DNA of 10,538 nt from JARLFX01 sp036404255 (GTDB lineage: Bacteria > Acidobacteriota > Terriglobia > Terriglobales > Acidobacteriaceae). Within the stretch, counting starts at the first letter, position 1. The number at the start of each line of letters is the position of its first letter. Location: contig DASWOP010000266.1 in assembly GCA_036404255.1 (NCBI GenBank), positions 1 to 10,538 on the forward strand, read 5' to 3'. The notes under the pieces were generated by a model, which made no database searches, was not told the DNA's origin, and saw only the letters and a program-made list of their open reading frames with translations. Shown one piece after another: positions 6,354 through 10,538 of the stretch. The position numbers and the translations under genes were made by a program.

Positions 6354-6961
6354 CGGGCTCTTCCCTTCTCTGCACGAAGCTGCTCGCGGATGGCAATGAC
6401 GGCCCGGTGCAGGTGAGTCTTGACGGTGTTGACCTTCATGTCCATGGCAGCGGCGATCTCCTGAAGCTCCATCTCCTCAGAAAAGCGCATGAGGAAGACG
6501 GCGCGCTGGTTGGGCGAGAGGCCGGTCAATGCCTGCTGCACATGGCGTGCCTGCTCGTGGGCCAACATAGCGGCCAGAGGCGAGCTGCCAGCGCTGGGGA
6601 GGATACCCGCCAGCTCGGTTACATCGGCTGCGTTCTGGCGGAAGCTGCGCCAGAAGCGGAACTTCTGGGTGCGGACGGCGTCGCGGACAAGGTTGGAGGC
6701 GATGCTGATGAGCCAGGTGCTGACGCTGCAATCTCCACGGAAGTTGGCGCGGCCACGGTAGGCCTTGAGGAAGCAGTCCTGGGTGATGGTCTCGGCGAGG
6801 TCCTGATCGTTGATAGAGAACATGACATATCGCAACACCCGCGCCTGATAGAGGCGGACAAGCGAGTCAATATCGTCGAGTTCCGTTGAAGCCTGTTCGG
6901 GCACGCTGAGGCCAAGCTCCCTTACGGATACCATCGTTGCATAAATGGCTGTTTCCGGCAT
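6350..6961 (-). CDS. ECF-type RNA polymerase sigma factor
   Basis: Sigma-70 family factor of the extracytoplasmic-function group, 203 residues from the ATG at 6961. That start is preferred because GGGGAG lies 9 nt upstream; the frame continues to a GTG at 7003, which has no Shine-Dalgarno sequence. Region 2 (about 33-97) carries the core-binding and -10 recognition helices (DLAETITQDCFLKAYRG, then STWLISIASNLVRD). Region 4 (about 141-196) has LSPNQRAVFLMRF followed by a helix-turn-helix (ELQEIAAAMDMKVNTVKTHL) for -35 recognition. A linker of about 40 residues joins them; there is no region 1.1 or 3. First gene of the unit with anti-sigma, Spy-like and PepSY-TM-like genes. Such factors usually drive their own operon, but no confident ECF promoter pair was found upstream. 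Confidence 0.92.
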   Translation of the reverse strand: MPETAIYATMVSVRELGLSVPEQASTELDDIDSLVRLYQARVLRYVMFSINDQDLAETITQDCFLKAYRGRANFRGDCSVSTWLISIASNLVRDAVRTQKFRFWRSFRQNAADVTELAGILPSAGSSPLAAMLAHEQARHVQQALTGLSPNQRAVFLMRFSEEMELQEIAAAMDMKVNTVKTHLHRAVIAIREQLRAEKGRAR

Positions 6962-7151
6962 GCTGGCTCTCCCCTTCGTAGAGGTAGACGAGGGCCGGCG
7001 CACCGGGGGTTACAGGAGAGACGTATTCAATCCGGCAAAGACACCCCATGGCTAAATAAATGAGGCGTATAGCGATTTTTTATGTTTCTTAACATTTTCG
7101 CCTGGCGGCGTCGTAGGCGGGCTGCGCCGCTCTATACTAACCAGACCTTCG
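6962..7151. promoter_or_regulatory. Divergent promoter region between the sigma-factor unit and ATP-grasp cassette
   Basis: This 190-bp gap must hold promoters for both units. An AT-rich block at 7051-7098 contains the palindrome ATGTT-N4-AACAT (7082-7095), a possible operator. On the minus strand TATACG (7071-7066) is a possible -10, with only a weak -35. For the plus strand TATACT (7133-7138) is a 5-of-6 -10 match located 13 nt before the ATG at 7152. An inverted repeat GCGGCG (7105-7110) / CGCCGC (7125-7130) lies just upstream of it. Minus-strand GGGGAG before 6961 is the ribosome binding site of the sigma gene. Confidence 0.45.
7133..7138 (+). promoter_or_regulatory. Candidate -10 hexamer TATACT for the ATP-grasp gene
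   Basis: TATACT matches the -10 consensus at 5 of 6 positions and would start transcription about 7 nt before the ATG at 7152. No good -35 lies 16-18 nt upstream (GTCGTA region). The ATG lacks a Shine-Dalgarno sequence, consistent with a very short leader. Confidence 0.3.
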
Positions 7152-8618
7152 ATGAATTCACTGCAGCCCAGCCAATTCGCTCTTCCCTCGCTGCAAGACT
7201 ATATGCTGGACTCCGCCTACGACGAAATGTTCAAGTCGCAGGACAGTATCCACCCGCATTATGGTCCCCTGCTGGAGCTCTTCGGCTCGCTACCGCCGGA
7301 CGAACTGCAGCGCAGAAAGCAGTCTGCCGACCTCTCCTTCCTGAACCAGGGCATCACCTTCACCGTGTATGGACGCGAAGAAGGAACGGAGCGCATCTTC
7401 CCGTATGACCTGCTGCCGCGCATCATCACAGCGGCGGAGTGGGACGTGGTAGAACGCGGACTGACGCAGCGCATCATTGCGCTGAACCTTTTTCTACGCG
7501 ATATCTACAATGAGGGCCGCATCCTGGATGACGGCATTGTGCCGCGCGAGGTGGTTTATAGCTGCAAGCACTTCCGGCGGCAGATGCGCGGGTTGCAGGT
7601 GCCGCGGAATGTGTACATCGCGGTGACGGGTTCGGATTTGATCCGGCTGGAGAACGGCGAGTTTTCGGTGCTGGAAGACAACCTTCGAGTGCCCAGCGGC
7701 GTGAGCTACATGCTGACCAACCGGCGGGTGATGAAACGGCAGTTTCCGCAGCTCTTCCGCAGCTACAACGTGCGGCCGATTGAGCACTACACGCAGTTGC
7801 TGCTTTCGACCATGCGTTCGCTGGCGCCCGAGGGGCGGCCGGAGCCGAATATCGTGCTGCTCTCGCCGGGGGTGTTCAATTCGGCGTACTTCGAGCATGC
7901 ATATTTGGCGCGGCAGATGGGTATTGAGCTGGTCGAGGGCCGTGACCTGGTGACGCACGACAACATCGTGTACATGCGGACGACCAACGGACTGCGCCGC
8001 GTGGATGTGATCTACCGTCGCGTGGATGATGACTTTATCGATCCGCTGGCGTTCCGGTCTGACTCGATTCTGGGGGTTGCGGGACTGTTCAATGCGTACC
8101 GCGCGGGCAATGTGACGCTGGCGAATGCATTTGGCACGGGCGTGGCGGACGATAAGGCGCTGTATGCGTATGTGCCGGACATCATCAAGTACTACCTGGG
8201 CGAAGACGCGGTGCTGAAGAACGTGGAGACGTTCCTGTGTACACGACCGAAAGAGCGCCAGCACGTATTGCAGAACCTGGACAAGCTGGTGGTGAAGGCC
8301 GTGGGCGAGTCTGGCGGATACGGGATGCTGATCGGACCGCACTCTACGGCGCAGGAGCGCGAGGAGTTTGCACGGCGTATTGAGGCTGATCCGCGGAACT
8401 ATATTGCGCAGCCAACGGTTAATTTTTCCCGCGCTCCATGTCTGATCGGCGATGGCCTGGAGCCGCGGCACGTGGATCTGCGGCCGTATGTACTCTATGG
8501 CGACAAGGTATCTATCGTACCGGGCGGGCTGACGCGCGTGGCCCTGCGCAAAGGCTCGCTGGTGGTGAATTCTTCACAGGGTGGTGGAAGTAAGGACACA
8601 TGGGTTTTGAGCAAATAA
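7152..8618 (+). CDS. Circularly permuted ATP-grasp type 2 protein (DUF404/DUF407 family)
   Basis: Cytoplasmic protein of 488 residues, the usual length for this family. ATP-grasp enzymes use ATP to join a carboxylate to an amine through an acyl phosphate; here the domain is circularly permuted. Family marks include YDEMF and HPHYGPL near the N-terminus (23-41), EDNLRVPSGVSYML (175-188), the glycine-rich LVVKAVGESGGYGMLIGP (379-396), YIAQPTVNFSR (417-427), RHVDLRPYVL (439-448), PGGLTRVA (457-464) and the C-terminal NSSQGGGSKDTWVL (473-486). The family has been predicted, with its alpha-E and transglutaminase neighbours, to make or ligate a peptide; I know of no established substrate. The start at 7152 has no Shine-Dalgarno sequence; the next in-frame ATG (7203) would remove 17 residues. 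The plus-strand cassette continues with the alpha-E gene. Confidence 0.92.
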   Translation: MNSLQPSQFALPSLQDYMLDSAYDEMFKSQDSIHPHYGPLLELFGSLPPDELQRRKQSADLSFLNQGITFTVYGREEGTERIFPYDLLPRIITAAEWDVVERGLTQRIIALNLFLRDIYNEGRILDDGIVPREVVYSCKHFRRQMRGLQVPRNVYIAVTGSDLIRLENGEFSVLEDNLRVPSGVSYMLTNRRVMKRQFPQLFRSYNVRPIEHYTQLLLSTMRSLAPEGRPEPNIVLLSPGVFNSAYFEHAYLARQMGIELVEGRDLVTHDNIVYMRTTNGLRRVDVIYRRVDDDFIDPLAFRSDSILGVAGLFNAYRAGNVTLANAFGTGVADDKALYAYVPDIIKYYLGEDAVLKNVETFLCTRPKERQHVLQNLDKLVVKAVGESGGYGMLIGPHSTAQEREEFARRIEADPRNYIAQPTVNFSRAPCLIGDGLEPRHVDLRPYVLYGDKVSIVPGGLTRVALRKGSLVVNSSQGGGSKDTWVLSK

Positions 8619-8683
8619 GTACGTCGTTCAGAGATTTAGCAACAGGCACTGAAGCAACCAACTTTCAGATAAGGCGGCCCCGA

Positions 8684-9649
8684 ATGCTTTCACGCGTTGC
8701 CGATAGCTTGTACTGGATGAGCCGCTACCTGGAGCGCGCCGAGCATACGACGCGCCTGCTCGACGTGAACCTGAACCTGATGCTGGATGAGCCGAGCGGC
8801 GTGGAGCGGCGGTGGAAACGAATGCTGGCGGCGCTGGGGCATCCGCGGGGCGTGAAGTGGACGGGCGACTACCTGGACCTGGTGCGGACGCTGACCTTCG
8901 ACATGGAGGTGGGGTCGTCAATCACGTCGTGTATTGTGTCTGCACGTGAGAATGCGCGGCATGTGCGCGAGCAGATCTCAACCGAGCAGTGGCAGAAATT
9001 GAACCGGCTCTACCTGCAGATTACCCATACGAATTTTTCCAGCCTTGCATCTAACGATGAAGAGCGTGCGGAGTTTTTGTATTCGGTGATGGAGGCGGTC
9101 CATCAGTTCCAGGGAGTGACGGATTCCACGATGTCGCACGGCGAGGGATGGCAGTTCATCCAGATTGGACGCTACATGGAACGCGCTACGGCGACCGCGA
9201 CGCTGCTGGAGGTCTACCACCACGATCTGTGGAGCAACGTGGACCGCATCGGCGAGGGGAATGAGTACCTGGAGTGGATGGGGCTGCTGCGCTCGTGTAC
9301 TGCATTCGAGGCGTACTGCAAGGTGTATACGGCGGACCTGACGCCGGAGAAGATATTGGAGTTTCTACTGCTGGATGAGGAGTTCCCGCACTCGCTGCGG
9401 TTCTCGATCGACGCGCTGCAGGATGCGTTGAACGCGATCCAGGGCGAGGGCGGCAAGCAGCGGGCAGAGCATCTGACACGCGTTGCGGGCAGGCTACAGT
9501 CTTCGCTGAGCTACGCAAAGGTGGAAGAGATTCTGAGCCAGGATGTGATCAGCTATCTGCACGGGATTCTGGTGCAGTGCAGGGAGATTCACGAGACGCT
9601 GTATCAGCTCTATATCAATTATTCGATTCAGGCGGCGCTGGCGAGTTGA
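8684..9649 (+). CDS. Alpha-E domain protein (DUF403 family)
   Basis: All-helical protein of 321 residues. The start at 8684 is chosen because family members typically begin at MLSRVADSLYWMSRYLERAE. The frame is open to an ATG at 8600, which has AAGG 8 nt upstream but would add 28 atypical residues and overlap the ATP-grasp gene by 19 bp. Marks are the N-terminal motif (1-20), SARENARHVREQIS (86-99) and GWQFIQIGRYMERA (154-167). The first and last of these look like an internal duplication (RYLERAEHTTRLLDV against RYMERATATATLLEV). No catalytic residues are known to me for the family. It usually sits next to the ATP-grasp protein, and sometimes is fused to it, so it is probably a partner subunit or scaffold. 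It follows the ATP-grasp stop by 65 bp, consistent with one operon. Confidence 0.9.
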   Translation: MLSRVADSLYWMSRYLERAEHTTRLLDVNLNLMLDEPSGVERRWKRMLAALGHPRGVKWTGDYLDLVRTLTFDMEVGSSITSCIVSARENARHVREQISTEQWQKLNRLYLQITHTNFSSLASNDEERAEFLYSVMEAVHQFQGVTDSTMSHGEGWQFIQIGRYMERATATATLLEVYHHDLWSNVDRIGEGNEYLEWMGLLRSCTAFEAYCKVYTADLTPEKILEFLLLDEEFPHSLRFSIDALQDALNAIQGEGGKQRAEHLTRVAGRLQSSLSYAKVEEILSQDVISYLHGILVQCREIHETLYQLYINYSIQAALAS

Positions 9650-9689
9650 AAAGCATTGCCGTGGAAAGATTTGTGCGGGTCAGAAATAC

Positions 9690-9717
9690 TGGGATCCTTC
9701 GCTCCGCTCAGGATGAC
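9690..9717. repeat. Short interspersed-type repeat between cassette genes
   Basis: The gap 9650-9740 contains TGGGATCCTTCGCTCCGCTC followed by AGGATGACG. From memory, this kind of sequence recurs in acidobacterial and some other genomes as a short dispersed repeat. It has a weak stem ATCCT (9694-9698) / AGGAT (9710-9714). Only one copy is present in the window, so repetitiveness cannot be shown here. The rest of the gap holds no gene. Confidence 0.4.
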
Positions 9718-9730
9718 GGACGTTAAAGTA

Positions 9731-9737
9731 TGGGAGA
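9731..9737 (+). promoter_or_regulatory. Ribosome binding site of the transglutaminase gene
   Basis: TGGGAGAGAT directly precedes the ATG at 9741, with GGGAG at normal spacing. It fixes this start, in contrast to the SD-less ATP-grasp gene at the head of the cassette. Confidence 0.6.
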
Positions 9738-9740
9738 GAT

Positions 9741-10538
9741 ATGTATTACTCAATTCGCCATCTGACGAAGTTCCTCTACTCGAATCCCATCCGCGAGAGC
9801 GTGATGGAGACGCACATGCATCCGCGCAGCGATGCGAACCAGCGCTGCCTGACGTTTCATCTGTCGGTAAGCCCGCGGTGCCGCGTCTTCAGCTATCGCG
9901 ATCACCTGGCGAACCAGGTGCACCACTTCGACATACCGGGAAAGCACGGGCAACTCGTCATCATTGCAGAGGCGCTGGTGGAGCTGATGCCGACGCCGGA
10001 GATTCCTGCGTTCCTTGCTCCCGATGCGTGGACCGAGCTGGACAGTATGGTGCGCGAGGGCGATTACTGGGAGATGCTGTTCGACAGCGAGTTTGCCATG
10101 CGCACGCCGGCGCTGGACGAGCTGGCGAAGACGTTTGAGGTCTACCGTCGCGACGATCCGCTGATGATGCTGCACGAGTTGAACGAGCGGCTATACAAAT
10201 ATTTCGACTATGTGCCGAAGTCCACGAACGCGGATTCGCCGATCGATGTGGCGCTGACGAGCCATATGGGCGTCTGCCAGGATTTTGCGCACATCATGAT
10301 CGCGCTGGTGCGGAGGCTGGGGATTCCGTGCCGCTACGTGAGTGGCTACCTGCACCACAGCAAGGATTACCATGACCGCTCGGAATCCTCGGCTACGCAT
10401 GCGTGGCTGGAGGCGCTGATTCCGCAGCTTGGATGGGTGGGGTTCGATCCGACGAATCACCTGGTGGCTGGGGGACGCCATATCCGGACGGCGATTGGGC
10501 GGGATTATGCGGATGTGCCGCCGACGCATGGCATCTTC
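9741..10538 (+). CDS. Bacterial transglutaminase-like protein (partial, cut by window end)
   Basis: 266 codons are present and open to the last base; the family is usually somewhat under 300 residues, so only the C-terminal tail should be missing. The start at 9741 has GGGAG 4 nt upstream. An N-terminal beta-rich domain typical of bacterial transglutaminase-like proteins covers about 1-90 (MYYSIRHLTKFLYSNPIRES). The cysteine-protease-like core follows with an intact triad: Cys179 in GVCQDFAH, His220 in ATHAWLE and Asp236 in FDPTNH. Such enzymes cleave, transfer or form amide bonds by a thioester intermediate. No signal peptide is seen, so it is probably cytoplasmic. Third gene of the ATP-grasp/alpha-E cassette, 91 bp after the alpha-E stop; it may trim, transfer or hydrolyse the amide product of the ATP-grasp enzyme (inference). 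Confidence 0.93.
   Translation, partial: MYYSIRHLTKFLYSNPIRESVMETHMHPRSDANQRCLTFHLSVSPRCRVFSYRDHLANQVHHFDIPGKHGQLVIIAEALVELMPTPEIPAFLAPDAWTELDSMVREGDYWEMLFDSEFAMRTPALDELAKTFEVYRRDDPLMMLHELNERLYKYFDYVPKSTNADSPIDVALTSHMGVCQDFAHIMIALVRRLGIPCRYVSGYLHHSKDYHDRSESSATHAWLEALIPQLGWVGFDPTNHLVAGGRHIRTAIGRDYADVPPTHGIF

Noticed and set aside
6317..6889. Plus-strand open frame opposite the sigma factor gene
   Set aside because: Shadow of a clear ECF sigma factor gene; no motif of its own.
7494..8471. Minus-strand open frame of 325 codons opposite the ATP-grasp gene
   Set aside because: It is rich in His, Arg and Gln with no recognisable domain, and lies entirely under a gene whose family motifs are clear.

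Overview
The window looks like chromosomal DNA from an acidobacterium of the Terriglobia (Acidobacteriaceae) type. This is inferred from gene content: a secreted VWFA-related protein of the acidobacterial type, a Spy/CpxP-like protein of the WWxD...LTPEQ kind encoded behind an ECF sigma factor and its zinc-finger anti-sigma factor, and GC-rich hairpin repeats with TAAA/TGAA loops. No rRNA, tRNA, CRISPR array, prophage or transposase gene was seen.

Layout. 1-264 has no clear gene; it holds a strong 19-bp inverted repeat that could end the neighbouring transcript. 265-2895 (minus) is a large lipoprotein with Ig-like repeats and a C-terminal beta-propeller-like half. It is divergent, across a 329-bp hairpin-rich intergenic region, from a secreted von Willebrand factor A protein (3225-4298, plus). 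A 204-bp palindromic element with imperfect 20-bp terminal inverted repeats fills the gap to the next, convergent unit.

4509-6961 (minus) is a compact four-gene unit. Read 5' to 3', it encodes an ECF sigma factor, a membrane zinc-finger anti-sigma factor (ATGA overlap), a periplasmic Spy/CpxP-like protein (TAATG overlap) and a small PepSY-TM-like membrane protein whose centre is low-complexity repeats. The order suggests an envelope-stress or metal-stress sensing module: cytoplasmic sigma factor, inner-membrane anti-sigma factor, periplasmic effector or sensor.

Divergent from it (7152 to the window end, plus) is a cassette of a circularly permuted ATP-grasp protein, an alpha-E (DUF403) protein and a bacterial transglutaminase-like protein cut off by the window end. 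This trio recurs in many bacteria and has been predicted, mainly by comparative genomics, to build or modify a peptide through ATP-dependent amide bond formation. To my knowledge its product is unknown, so it is the best candidate here for an undescribed system.

Several genes have -10-like hexamers a few bases before the ATG and no clear Shine-Dalgarno sequence (3225, 5159, 7152). Others have good ones (2895, 6961, 9741). A mix of short-leader and SD-led initiation is possible.
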